From: Theodoxus fluviatilis
Taxonomy: Eukaryota; Mollusca; Gastropoda; Cycloneritida; Neritidae
DNA: 35,000 nucleotides
Direction: 5' to 3'
Assembly: GCA_034096865.1 (NCBI GenBank)
Contig: JAWQFJ010014800.1
Location: 112,501 to 147,500, forward strand
Position numbers and translations under genes: made by a program. The notes under the pieces were generated by a model. The model made no database searches, was not told the DNA's origin, and saw nothing but the letters and a program-made list of their open reading frames with translations. Below, piece after piece: positions 20,572 to 31,692 of this stretch. Every line of letters starts with the position of its first letter. Position 1 is the first letter of the stretch.

Positions 20572-22395
20572 CTCGTCTACCAGCCGCATCACGAATCCCC
20601 CTACACCTGCAAGGAACACCACTGTCGATCACACGAAACCAAGAAGGAATGTCCCTGCCATTACAATTTACAAGCCTACCCTATCGAACCGACTCACCCA
20701 AAACCCAGGGTAAGGAAAAAGTTCTGCAGGAAGTGCGGAGAGCTACTCAAGAGCAAGAGAGACGAAAGCACTGGCACAAAGGGTGACATGTGCCCCTGTT
20801 GCTGCCACGACATAAAGGCAGTTCCAATTCGCTCTCGAGCAGCAGAGGACTTGTATTCCGGCTACCCGATCGAGAAGACACCTCGCAGAACCTCGATAGA
20901 CGCCGGCACCCAAATGAGCAGACCGTTTTTGGCATCTGGGCAAGCGTCAGCTGCCGATCAGATGAGAGGGAGAGGTGTGGCCAAGGGAAAAACCGACACT
21001 CAGCTCCAGCAAATGGACAGGGAGGACCCGAGCAGTCAACGGTTGGTGAATTTGAAGGGGCGCAATGATGCCCCGGGGGCCATACGTAAGAGGCCCGTGT
21101 CTTCCTCTTCTTGGGGGCCCTCGGAAACCATTATCTCCAACGAAAACATCGACAGCCTAATAGTTGCAGAACCAGTGACCCCTGACCGTCATTCCGTGAA
21201 ATCGTTACCAAGTGAGACATCTGGTGTGCCTCATCCTACAGTCTTACCCATCATTGTTGGTGCAGATGAGGGGCAACGGCAGCTAGAAGAAGCGCCTTAC
21301 CAAACCGATCTCGCCTGTACGTGTTCGGATGAAGCGATCGTTTCAGAGGCCGCACCAATGATACAAGGTGTTTCTTTTGAGGAAGCTGAAAGAATTTCAA
21401 GCCTACTCTTGGAAAATAATACAACTTCCTCCGAAACAGATGTCACTCAGCGAATCCCGGCCACAGCGGTGTCCCGACAAGACGCGTGGGCTACCAAGTG
21501 TGAAGTAGAGGGAAAACCTTCAGGTATACCATCTACGGATACCGAGAGTATGGAAGCCAGTAGCTTCGCCCGCACTAAGCATCCCAGCTCCGCAGTGAGT
21601 TCGACACAGGCACGGAGCCCTGCTGAGAATGCTCCTAAATCTAGTGACAGTGCCGTTTCCGCACCACAAAAGAGAGTGTTACGCTCCAGTGGTGATACTA
21701 ATGCTCAACGTGAAGTCACCTCGACACAAACAAAACGTTGTGTTTGTTGTGCAGCTTGCAAATTGAAGCGCTTGAAAGATACTCCTGAATCTCCACCTGC
21801 TGACGGAAACAGCCTCTATCCCATCGCGCCATTCCCCGAACAGCTCATGAGCGCGGCAAGCAAAAGCAGTGTAGATGTAGATGACAGAAAACATTTTTCT
21901 GGCGTGCGAGCTGTTACCAGCACGGACATGGTCCCTGACACCAAAACCGCTGAAGCGGTGCCATTAAGGATGACAAGCACTTCGAAATCTCAGGTTACCT
22001 CTAAGGCGGACATCGAGCCTCAACTGAAAAGCACCTCATATAAAGAGTTAGATCAAAAGCAACCTTCGATCTCTTTAGCAAACAGAGCTGGAATTGACGG
22101 AACAATCACAACCTACGGCTCTTTTCATAGTTCTGATGAAACAAATGCGTCCACGAGCGCAACAGACACATTATGCGAATGCAACGATTCGTCTTCGAGC
22201 GAAGAAGCAGCAACCTACACGCTGCAACCTACGATACAAAGGCAACCCGCGGGGTCAGGGGAAAAGGTGGAGCTGGTTGATACAAAGAAGCCTAAGCCTA
22301 AGCCTACGCCTAAGCCAGAGAAGAAAAAGGACGGCTTTTGCAATATGCTGTGTTGCTGCTGTGCGGGCGGAGACACGAAAGATTCCGACACCGAG
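20572..22395 (+). CDS. Large cysteine-rich protein, exon 3 (aa 2297-2904)
   Basis: The frame is open from 20518. The acceptor is placed at AAATCCATCAG (AG 20570-20571) after a long pyrimidine stretch. A second in-phase acceptor 12 nt on (CTACCAG, 20583) would remove four residues. The donor is ACCGAG|GTGGGT at 22395/22396, phase 0. The N-terminal 80 residues are Cys/His-rich and include FCRKCGELL...CPCC, a CX2C-X18-CX2C arrangement (about aa 2350-2375) resembling a zinc ribbon. The middle is Ser/Thr/Glu-rich and probably disordered. CVCCAACKLKRL (about 21739) and, at the end, a Lys/Pro run followed by CNMLCCCC are further Cys clusters. No methionine lies upstream of 20788, which supports its being an internal exon rather than the start of a separate gene, though a separate start at 20788 is not excluded. 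Confidence 0.82.
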
Positions 22396-22682
22396 GTGGG
22401 TAGTTTGTATAGCTTGGCGCGGTGTCCAGTTATTATGCTGTCTGAATTTTTGCCATATTCTCGCCTTTCCTGTGGCTATGTGTGGAATTAATTCAATGAA
22501 CAATATTCGCAGCGATTCTATAGGACATAGCAAAATTACTTCACATTAAATGGGCGTGTCTGTTTAACTGCAGTTTCATACAAAACAGCTTTCGATGAAA
22601 GATTAATTCTCTTCATGCATTCCATTCGAAGGTCACAAAAATCCTTACCCCTGCCCTTCCACCGATGTACCACAAATTTCAT

Positions 22683-22763
22683 ATACACACGCACGCACGC
22701 ACGCATGCACCCACGCACATGCACGCACACAAACACGCGCGCGCATGCACGCTCACACACACA
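22683..22763. repeat. (CA/GCAC)n microsatellite in intron 3
   Basis: Alternating ACGC/ACAC sequence that occupies much of the 421-bp intron between exons 3 and 4, about 50 bp before the exon 4 acceptor. Confidence 0.9.
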
Positions 22764-22816
22764 TTTATCCGATTAACAGAATGACTAGCTGTTGAATGAC
22801 GCGCTTTTACCCACAG

Positions 22817-24559
22817 CCGGCCAAGACGGTACGATTACAAGAGCCTTCTAAAGCCAAACCCCTACGCACGGCTGGGGACAGCCCCAAAGTCAGGGCTGAG
22901 GGCAAGGCCGAAGACATCCAGTCCCATCGCAAGACTGGTTCAGCAGAATCTTTGCAACGTCAAACGACGGCCAGGGGAAACAAGCATTCGGCGCAGTCCA
23001 GTTACTCGGAAGATCCGAAGTACCGGAACAAGAAAGGATCCTCGGTTGCGTTCAATATGTTGAGCACGGACAATACCCAGTCTAAGGATACAGCTACCGT
23101 ATCGAAAGACAAGGCAACAACACCAACGCAAAGTAGAAAACCTATACAAACCAACCGCCATAACGTAGAGCCTATATCTGAAATAGAAGATGAAACTGAA
23201 TTTGGATCCCAAACTGAAGCGCAAAGTAATCATAGAATTAATTCTGGAACGAAAACTCGAGAAAGGACTGCGAACAATCATGCTAGTTGTGTGGCAGAAC
23301 AAAGAAGACAGCAACCTAGCCACCAGTTTTCAATGATGACTCCTCTCAATGAAGGTGATTTGTTCGAACATATTGATGGAGATGATTTGGAAGAAGAGTC
23401 TTTACATGAGACTGTCCTTGTGGATGGACAAGTTATTAAACCCTCCATAGGCCATATGTCTTCTTCCGAATTAAGGTGTCTCGGTAGTGTATCTTCGAAA
23501 AGCAGACAGATGGAAGAGAAAGTTCCGGTGACATCATACAAGAAGAGACGCCTCAATCGACTGACGCACCAGGCAGCCGTTTTGGAGGAGGCCATACGAA
23601 CCACCGCCCTGAACCTGGGACTCAACAGCCCAACGTCTGAGGCGACCGTCCACACCGATGACGTTGTTCTCGCAACCTTCTCTCGGCAGAAACGCTCCCT
23701 TCCACTGTCTACGCGATCAACTTCCCGACTTGAGACTGCCCTGGCAGAGAGTGAAGAACTGGAAGGCCAAAAGCACCCCTCTTTCAAAGACGCATCGTGT
23801 GAAGCCATGATTTCTCTTGTCGTACCAGAAAGCCCGACTGCAGCTGACGGTGCAGATGGCGGAAAACAGTCCTCCTTGAACGACGCATGTTCAGGCACGG
23901 AGGCCGCTTCAGCTACAGCAGGAGCTAAGCATCCCCGCAAGTTATCGAAGACGGTCCATACTACAGCGGAAACAGAGGTCCATGAAAGACCCTCTTTGCA
24001 GGAGAATGCCCCAGAAGATGGAACATTGTCTCCATCCACAATGATTAAACGTGACGACAAATTGCCGCCTACGTTCGTGACGGGGAAAGCGATTCGACGC
24101 CATCGACGCTACAGAGAAATGGCGTCCACGGAGCCAGAGGTGCCCCTCTGCAAGCAGCAAGCATGTGACAGCAAGCCCGCACAGGGCCCCATGGGGCCCA
24201 GGCTTGCAGTAGACGCCACCGCAAGAAGACGGTGGAAATCTGGTATGAATTCTGAGAAACCGTCAATTTCTCTTCACACCCCTTCACCTCCACTAATTTG
24301 GAAAGGAGATCCCAGCTTCAACTCTCTCCCGGATCCAACGGTTTTTCTCGTGTCTGACAACCGACACACTGTCTCCCCTCTAGCCCTTCCTCACTCAGAC
24401 AACGACCTAGTTGAAACAGAGAATGAGAAAGAGGCCGCATTGTTATCGAGGGATGATCCCTCCAGTGACCGTCCTCAGCCATCTGCGTGTAGAGCTCTAT
24501 GGGGGCAGATCCAGAACGATATTGACCGCCTAGATCTGCCCGATACCCACCAACGTTAA
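22817..24559 (+). CDS. Large cysteine-rich protein, terminal exon 4 (aa 2905-3484)
   Basis: The acceptor GCTTTTACCCACAG (AG 22815-22816) leads in phase 0 into PAKTVRLQEPSKAK, matching the phase-0 donor at 22395. The frame ends at TAA 24557-24559. Unlike exons 1-3 it has few cysteines. It is rich in Ser, Thr, Lys, Glu and Arg, and probably mostly disordered. A basic helical segment YKKRRLNRLTHQAAVLEEAI (about 23539) is the best candidate for structure. Three diverged copies of a short motif (KHPSFKDASC, KQSSLNDACS, ERPSLQENAP; 23767-24012) suggest internal duplication. A second basic patch, AIRRHRRYREM, is near 24090. No known domain is recognised. Confidence 0.82.
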   Translation, partial: PAKTVRLQEPSKAKPLRTAGDSPKVRAEGKAEDIQSHRKTGSAESLQRQTTARGNKHSAQSSYSEDPKYRNKKGSSVAFNMLSTDNTQSKDTATVSKDKATTPTQSRKPIQTNRHNVEPISEIEDETEFGSQTEAQSNHRINSGTKTRERTANNHASCVAEQRRQQPSHQFSMMTPLNEGDLFEHIDGDDLEEESLHETVLVDGQVIKPSIGHMSSSELRCLGSVSSKSRQMEEKVPVTSYKKRRLNRLTHQAAVLEEAIRTTALNLGLNSPTSEATVHTDDVVLATFSRQKRSLPLSTRSTSRLETALAESEELEGQKHPSFKDASCEAMISLVVPESPTAADGADGGKQSSLNDACSGTEAASATAGAKHPRKLSKTVHTTAETEVHERPSLQENAPEDGTLSPSTMIKRDDKLPPTFVTGKAIRRHRRYREMASTEPEVPLCKQQACDSKPAQGPMGPRLAVDATARRRWKSGMNSEKPSISLHTPSPPLIWKGDPSFNSLPDPTVFLVSDNRHTVSPLALPHSDNDLVETENEKEAALLSRDDPSSDRPQPSACRALWGQIQNDIDRLDLPDTHQR

Positions 24560-24671
24560 GAAGCTTCTGCTGCTATAATCATCTCCTCCAGTTGTTTGAA
24601 CCTATAGTAGTCGGTGTGGAATAATATAGACACGCCCGTGAATGTCGATTCAACTTAATGAGGGTCTTCTG

Positions 24672-24673
<2 letters not shown>

Positions 24674-24713
<40 letters not shown>

Positions 24714-24721
24714 CTCTCTCT

Positions 24722-24767
<46 letters not shown>
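24674..24767. repeat. (TC)n microsatellite
   Basis: A TC tract of about 94 bases with two CAGT interruptions, roughly 115 bp after the stop codon of the large gene and possibly within its 3' UTR. The Ser/Leu and Glu/Arg open frames over it are artefacts. Confidence 0.95.
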
Positions 24768-24768
<1 letters not shown>

Positions 24769-27266
24769 GCACGTGGGTCCAAGCAAAGCTCATGAGGAGG
24801 TACCGTAACAAAAGTTCCACGAGAGACCTTGGGTCCAGGCTGACGGTGAAACAGAAGGCACTCTCAAGAGCGGTTCCTGATAAACTGAGTCTTGGATGTG
24901 ATCTCGGTCAGCCAAGGAAGCACAAGGTTGGCAGAGCATCGCTGCTTAAATTCTTGACACAACACCCTTACTCCCTTTATTTATTTTTAAAAAAAACTTG
25001 CTTTTGTGTTCCTCTTCGCATGGAAAGCAAGGAACACAACAAATATACCTATCGTTACCTGACCAGAGTTTACTCAACCTGGCGAGGAGCGATAGTGACG
25101 AGTGAGCGTGATTTTCCTATCATTGAGTAAATCTGGCATTAGATGATACCACGTTAAAAATAATTTAGATGAAATGCCCGCACTCACGGTGCCTTGTCAG
25201 TACAACACCTTGCTATTATCAAAGAAGACGCTTGTGTCTGTATAAAAATGTTGCGATGACTCTTTTGAGGATCGATATAATATCGGATAATTGCAGTGAC
25301 GAGAGTTGAAACAAGAATTCAAATATGAATATCTTTCAAAGATGATTTTGTTGTGTTCATTTGATGTCAGACTTGGAGTGATGTCTAGTGCTTTTGCCAC
25401 ATGTGCAAAAATGACATCCTTCTTATACTAATAATAAAACTAAGTATTTGTTTTCAGAAAACCATAACACTGCAGTACGATTAAAGCTGAAAGCTTCATT
25501 AACACCCTGACCATTTTCTTATCATGAAATTATTGCTGTCTCATAATTTTTGCCTTCCAGTTCTCATTACACATTATGAATATGAAAATGTCTGTTGGTG
25601 GGTCACTTTTCTAATTGACTGGATGTTCATATTTTGAATGAATATATTATGTGTATTTAGTCCACTGTAATCTCGTGAAGAGGTAGAAGAATTAAGTGGT
25701 GCGAAAGAATAAGTGAACATGTGGGAAACAATGGCGTTGAGAGAAAATAAAGTTGAAGTTTTATATTTATTTGTGGTTGCATTTTGCAGCCACTCACATG
25801 CAACGATAAATCTTCGTGGGGAACAAAAGCGAGGTTGTGAATGCTTCTGTTGTTACACTCTCAGCAGATCGTGGGTCTTGCTAGTCTTTTCATGCAGGCG
25901 TCTCTACATCTCTAACTGACGTCCGCATCTTGGAGTGAACTAGGGCCTCCAAGGCTTGTGTGGACCTATGACAGAAATACCACATGCATACAATCGATAC
26001 TCCCGACATTTCAAAATCCAATTTTACTTTATTCTTTTTTTTAACAATTAAAACTATCTGTCAACGAAGAGTATGAGGGTACCATTCATTTTTAGTGTTC
26101 TATCACGTGTAGTTTAGACGAGTGACAATGAATGAAAATATAGACGAAAGTAGGTAATTAATTGAACATGCAGTTGTTGGCATCGTAGGCAAATACTGGG
26201 AGTAGTAGATAACATCCGTGTCGGAGTCGCAGAAAAGGACAAGTTTACGTTGTTTCTCTTTCCCTGGTTCAGATGTTTTTCCACCTGAGGTGTTTGCCCT
26301 TGGTGAAATTTGCTTTCATGAAACAAAGCAATCGACTTCACCCACCATCATATTATATGGTTAATCGCGTCATCACTGGAGATTTCTTCTGCACAACAAC
26401 GGGGTCACTCAGCGACGATATGATTGCTGCTGCTACTGTTGCCGCTGGTATCATCTTACGTTATGGGAGAGGAGAAAAAGGCGTGAACGAGCAAAATGGG
26501 TGTACAAATGGCTGCAGAAGAGGCCGCATCTAGGTGCTCAAAACTGTCTTGATTCTTCACTCCTCGAACCACTCAGCTACATAATAAGCCATGTAGTATT
26601 ACATTTGTCAGTGGCCCGACCTTCCACTTGCAACATACGTCGACGCACATCTCGATGTAAAAAAGGTAGCTATTTAAAAGAACTATTAACGTATTCTCCG
26701 CAGAGCTGTGATAAATCAATATTGTAAATTTCTAATAGTTTCTTCCTAAATGTGTCAGTAATTATAAAAAATGAGCGTTTTGCGTGCGAACCAAATTGAA
26801 TGAAAAGGCAGACAATTTTGACTTGAGAAGAGTTGAGGGCAAGGAGCGTTCCCATTGGTTGCCGGGTACAAATGTTTCAGGGAAATGCTGGTGTTGCAAG
26901 ACAGAGCTATGGTTATCTTTAATTGAGAAGGTGTCTAGGGGAACACACTGCTATCTTGTAACATTCACTCATCTTTCTTGCTGTCAAGGATGAACAGGAC
27001 AACAGAGAAGATAAGGGCAGACATCGAATACCAAATGACTTTAATAATAACTAAAAAGTTATTCAATGGTTGTTCAATCAACATGCATGAGAAATACTTA
27101 TTCAATCTTGATTTAGCCAGCCAGTCTATGCTGAGAGATAACTCTTCTTTTATATCAACTGTACAGTGTGCGAGTGTTGGAATGCTTTGTATGAGTGTGG
27201 ACTTTTCATTGTAAACGCCATGAGCTTGCCTATTAGGGAAGGTATGTGCGTACAAGTAATCTGTAA
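24768..27266. other. 3' flank of the large gene, nothing recognised
   Basis: About 2.5 kb of AT-rich sequence. AATAAA occurs at 25433-25438 and 25745-25750; either could be the polyadenylation signal of the gene ending at 24559, but nothing in the sequence chooses between them. I see no convincing coding segment or repeat. Confidence 0.45.

Positions 27267-27314
<48 letters not shown>
27267..27314. repeat. (ATT)n microsatellite, left of repeat copy 6
   Basis: About 16 ATT units run directly into the TGACTC start of the repeat copy. The tract resumes on the other side of the element. Confidence 0.95.
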
Positions 27315-27315
<1 letters not shown>

Positions 27316-28182
27316 GACTCACATGCGAAGCAAAAGTGAGTCTATGTACTCACCCGTTTCGTCCTTCCGGGCGTCTGGTTCGGGAATTCCGGTACGGGCG
27401 TCCGAGCGTCCGAAAACTTTAACGTTGGATTTTTCTCGGAGACTATTAAGTCTATCAATACCAAATGTGGCATGATGGTGTATGATGACAAGGCCTCAAA
27501 AAACATACATAGTGACTTAACCATGCTTCAAGGTCAAGGTCGCAGGGGCCATAAATGTTGTCTAAAAAACAGTCATTTTTCCCATTTTCTCAAATTTCTC
27601 TGAAGTTTTTGAGATTCGATACCTGACCTATATATGGTATATAGGGCAATGTAATCCCTATCGTTTGATACCAGTTTGGTTGACCTTGCTTCAAGGTCAA
27701 GGTCACAGGAGCTCTTCACATTTGGATTGTATACATATTTTCAAGTGACCTTGACCCTGAACTATGGACGATAACTGTTTCAAACTTAATAATTATGTGG
27801 GGCACATGTTATACTTTCATCATGAGACACATTTGGTCACATATCATCAAGGTCAAGGTCACTTTGACCCTTATGAAATGTGACCAAAATGGGGTAGTGA
27901 ACCACTAAAAGTGACCATATCTCATGGTAGAAAGTGCCAATAAGCACCATTGTGCTTCCTATGTCTTGAATTAACAGCTTTGTGTTGCATAAACCTGGAT
28001 GACCTTGACCTTGGGTCAAGGTCACATGTATTTTGGTAGGAAAAAAGTGTAAAGCATTTCTTAGTGTATGATGTCATTGGTAGGTTTAGTTGTTTGACCT
28101 TGACCTTGAAGGTCACCTGAAGGTCAAGGTCATGTAATGGTCAAGGTCAAGCATGTGAGTCGTATGGGCTTTGCCCTTCTTG
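27315..28182 (+). mobile_element. HINE-like repeat, copy 6, embedded in an ATT tract
   Basis: Complete copy, TGACTCACATGC to GGGCTTTGCCCTTCTTG. Its minisatellite is the most decayed of the six (GTCTGGTTCGGGAATTCCGG within 27375-27395). It has ATT repeats on both sides and the border rule T|element|T holds. Insertion into a pre-existing ATT microsatellite explains the flanks simply. Confidence 0.8.
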
Positions 28183-28215
28183 TTGTTGTTATTATTATTA
28201 ATATTATTATTATTA

Positions 28216-28293
<78 letters not shown>
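28183..28293. repeat. (ATT)n microsatellite, right of repeat copy 6
   Basis: TTGTTG followed by about 35 ATT units with minor interruptions. Poly-Asn and poly-Leu/Ile frames over it are artefacts. Confidence 0.95.
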
Positions 28294-28294
<1 letters not shown>

Positions 28295-30091
28295 AATCTT
28301 CATACTGCAAAATAAAACTTATCTGGGAGAAGAGTTCATGTCAGTCCGCTGGTTGGAAGAATGCTAAAGGGGTCAAAGCCGTTAATCCTGGTGGTTGTTC
28401 TTCAAGGGATGAAGTTTTGGGGCTGACACAAAGGGTGGGTCCTGATAGAAGGGAGGTTTGGAGTGGCATCATCTCCCCTCGCGTCCTCTTTCTCATCAGG
28501 CGAAGAGTAGATTCTTGTGGGGGTCTGGCAATCGGAACGGCCATCTATTCGACTGGCTGTTTGTCGAGAGGTAGAGGGCAGATGTCACCCGTCCTTCCTC
28601 CCATATTGACACAGATGATTTCAGTCCACGCCAGGAGTCGGAGAGTAGAGTGCCAACCTCGAAAGAGCAGACAGCAGTGTTTTTATCCCCTCTCCACGAT
28701 CTCCATTCAAATTCGCACAAATTCACTCCATCCTAAACCAATGGGATAATTGGGATTTGGTGCATGCTTGGCCTGCACGTTTTTCCCCACTATAAGTTTA
28801 AAAGTTGGCCAATCACCATGAACGCTTATACGTTGACTTAATGTCAAGGTTACTCGTACTGGAAGCGGATTCTAACTTGGAGCCTTTATTTGAACGTAGG
28901 TCGCTGATTAATCCATGGTCATAAAATCCATGTATGCACAATTAATTTTTACCACTGGAGGTTTGGCACCTTAATTTGAAACTGTCCACTGTTTCATCAC
29001 ATGGTTTCACCACAGCAAACTACCTTCAAGGCATGGCTGGCTTTCTAATTACTACATGTTATTAGAGGTCTGGCTGGCTTCTACATTCTTAAGTGTTCAT
29101 TGATTAACACATGCATAAGCATGCAACTCATAACAGTGGTATTTCAGTTCATCATCTGGCAACTCACTCGGAAAACAGGGAGAAAGGATCCCCTAAATTG
29201 CACACACGAGTAAATCCGCCACTGTGAGTCCACATATGTACCATTCTGAAAAATAGGGAAAGGACATATCGTCACAACTGGGAACATATAACCGGTCCTA
29301 AATTGTAAGATCAATTTGGAGATAAAAAATGTCACTAAAATAACTGCTTGCACACATGAAAACGTGCATTTCTTGTACGAAAATATATTTCTGTTGTAGT
29401 GTGTACCTTCAACTGTCACACCGCAGTGGACGCATGGGTGACAAAGTTGGATGTTATTTCCTATTTCTCGCTAGGCAGCATGGCATACTGAAGCAAATAC
29501 GCCCCACCCCCCACTACCCACCTCCACTCCATCGTACTGTCTATGGTGATCTTACTTTTATATGCATACACATCAGTTAAATCGTATCGTTCTGGATTAT
29601 ATTCTTTCGTCTGTTGAATCTCAAGATTCGTTCGCAGTCGTGTGTTGACTGAATTGACTGAATATGATTGCTATCAAAACGAGGCTGCATGAGGAGAAAA
29701 TACCCAATCTGGAAACACATCCCATGGTGCGATGACGCTTCACTAATAGCGAATATCAGTAGAGCTCTTGTGACTCGTTATCAAACACCTGCCGTGATCG
29801 AAACAGTAGGAATAGTCCTCGCCCGTTCTTTACTCACCGCATGCTCGTGTCTTATCGTTCAACTATCACTATCAGCGATGTTTTTTGAACGACTAGTGTA
29901 GACGGTATAGTGTACAAGAATTGTTTCACCCATTCTTTAAATCCAAATTTTAACCAATTACCAATGCCATTGTGCTCAAGTCAAATGCGGATAGTCCCGA
30001 TGTACCTGTTGGTAATCTCTGACCTCTCACGGCCAATCCAACCTGTGTTGGTGGAGTAATCCCGAAAGCGCAGCGGTCAGCAGATCTGCCG
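28294..30091. other. Non-coding stretch, nothing recognised
   Basis: About 1.8 kb. Short open frames exist on both strands (for example 28341-28544 minus and 29668-29901 plus). They have no recognisable motif, start context or splice partners. Confidence 0.45.
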
Positions 30092-31692
30092 TGCGTTCAA
30101 GACGACCTACCGGTAGCCGACCAGTAGCCGAGCAACCAATGTGCACTCTTGAACGACTCGTTAAGACCGAACGGTAGCCAAGATGGCTTCCGCGATGCCT
30201 TCTCATCATCGCGGATTGCGCTTCTCAACCAAATGAGTAAACTAGCAACTGCAGACTGCTCGTTCCTTGTGGAACTGATGAAATACGTTAAGCTGTAGCT
30301 GTGCATGAATGCTCGGCATCGCTCGAATAGAAATTTATGTCAAAACAACAGTGCTAACTTGGTGTAAGCAAGAATAGTTCGATGCTCACTTCAAGCAAAG
30401 ATTATAGGTTACACAAAGATAGTTCATTAGCTCATTGTTGTGAGGATCGAGACACGTTGCGCCCCAAGCGGCTAGAACTATTGGTGAATCAAGGAAAGTT
30501 AATCACACCTCTTAGCGACATGTAAAACTTCTTGTTTATCGACGGTTTCTGATGCGTTCCAATCATGTTTGTGAATAAATTTACTGTGTAATGTGTAATA
30601 AAATGATTTGCTGCAATAATGGGGATGTTTTGGCATTGTTTTTTGTAGCAGGCGTTGTGAAATCCAACTCGACCTAGATCTACATGGTATGGTTTGAATG
30701 GGAACGATCTATTTTTCATTATTATCTAAGAATGCAAGCTTGTTTATCAACGTATACACCCCTGTGGAATATCTTTAGAAAATTCAAAGCAATACATACC
30801 AGTCAAGAAGGTGAATTGCGGCCAGAAAATCTTTCGATTAAGTGAATTCAGTTGCCGCTTCCGCAAAGATTTATAGTTACAATCAAGCGTTGCCATGTGA
30901 CCTGCATTTCGATTGTTAAAAAGTAGCACCTTTCAATACCTTTTGATGCATTCAACATGCAGCTTTGATAAAATGCTGTTCATGGCTTACATTTTCTTCG
31001 GATGGGTTTCTAGTATCCTAAAATATAGCTTTTTCTGCGCGAACTGGAGAGAGCTGCCGCCATTGAATTGTCCAAAGCGTAGACATAAACGCCATATCTA
31101 CATGAAAGCAGTCCACTGATTGGTTCCCTGAATAGAATCCTCCAATCAGCAGACAGCTTTCTTTGCCGTCTTGTCACTAAGTGGTGTGAGTACACTTTCC
31201 TTGATTCACCCCTACTCTCGCCGCTAGGTGCAGCGTCTTGTAACTTTATAGAGCAAAAGCTCGGCATGAGCTATCTTTGTGTAACCTATAATCTTTGCTT
31301 CAAGGGAGGTTACACAACGAACTAAGGGCTAATGTAAGAAATAAGAGTTGCTTCCCTTGAAATTGTTTTGCCATCTGTCGTGGAATGTTTGTTCACATCT
31401 TGCCTGATAATTATTTCAGAGCAGTTATTCTTTTAAAAAAGAAAAGTACAATATCAGCCTAACTTCTTGTAACGTCTTGCATAAGCTGGGTAATAATCAC
31501 AGGTCGAAATGCGTGCCACAGCGCATATTTGTGATGACGACTTTCTTCTTTTCCCCGAAGGCAACCATTTTGGTTATACAGGCGCAACAGCGTTCCAGCG
31601 CGGTACGTACCGGTCAATACCGGTAGCCATACCAAGTCGTTCAAGAGACGAACGGTATCAACCGGTACGTACCGGTAGGCCTCTTGAACAGG
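30092..31692. mobile_element. Nested inverted-repeat (foldback-like) structure
   Basis: Two nested pairs of arms. Inner pair: 30389-30427 and 31266-31304 match as reverse complements with two mismatches over 39 bases (core AAGATTATAGGTTACACAAA). Similarity continues inwards to about 30519 and 31174, including GGTGAATCAAGGAAAGT. Outer pair: 30092-30185 and about 31585-31692 are diverged inverted homologues with GTTCAAGA, CTACCGGTA and CTCTTGAACGACT in the same order. No transposase lies between. This may be one foldback element or a smaller TIR element inserted in an older one. Confidence 0.65.
31637..31690. repeat. Hairpin with ACCGGT-rich core
   Basis: GTTCAAGAG and CTCTTGAAC form a perfect 9-bp inverted repeat around a core containing the palindrome CCGGTACGTACCGG. 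A related but diverged hairpin lies at about 30092-30156. Confidence 0.7.

Noticed and set aside
24642..25130. 162-aa frame after the large gene
   Set aside because: Its first third is the TC microsatellite. The remainder has no motif or splice support and lies just after a stop codon.
28113..28310. Poly-Asn, poly-Leu and poly-Ile frames
   Set aside because: Translation of the ATT microsatellite.
30027..30306. Short minus-strand frames over 30027-30306
   Set aside because: They fall in the ACCGGT-rich arm of the foldback-like structure and show no conserved motif.
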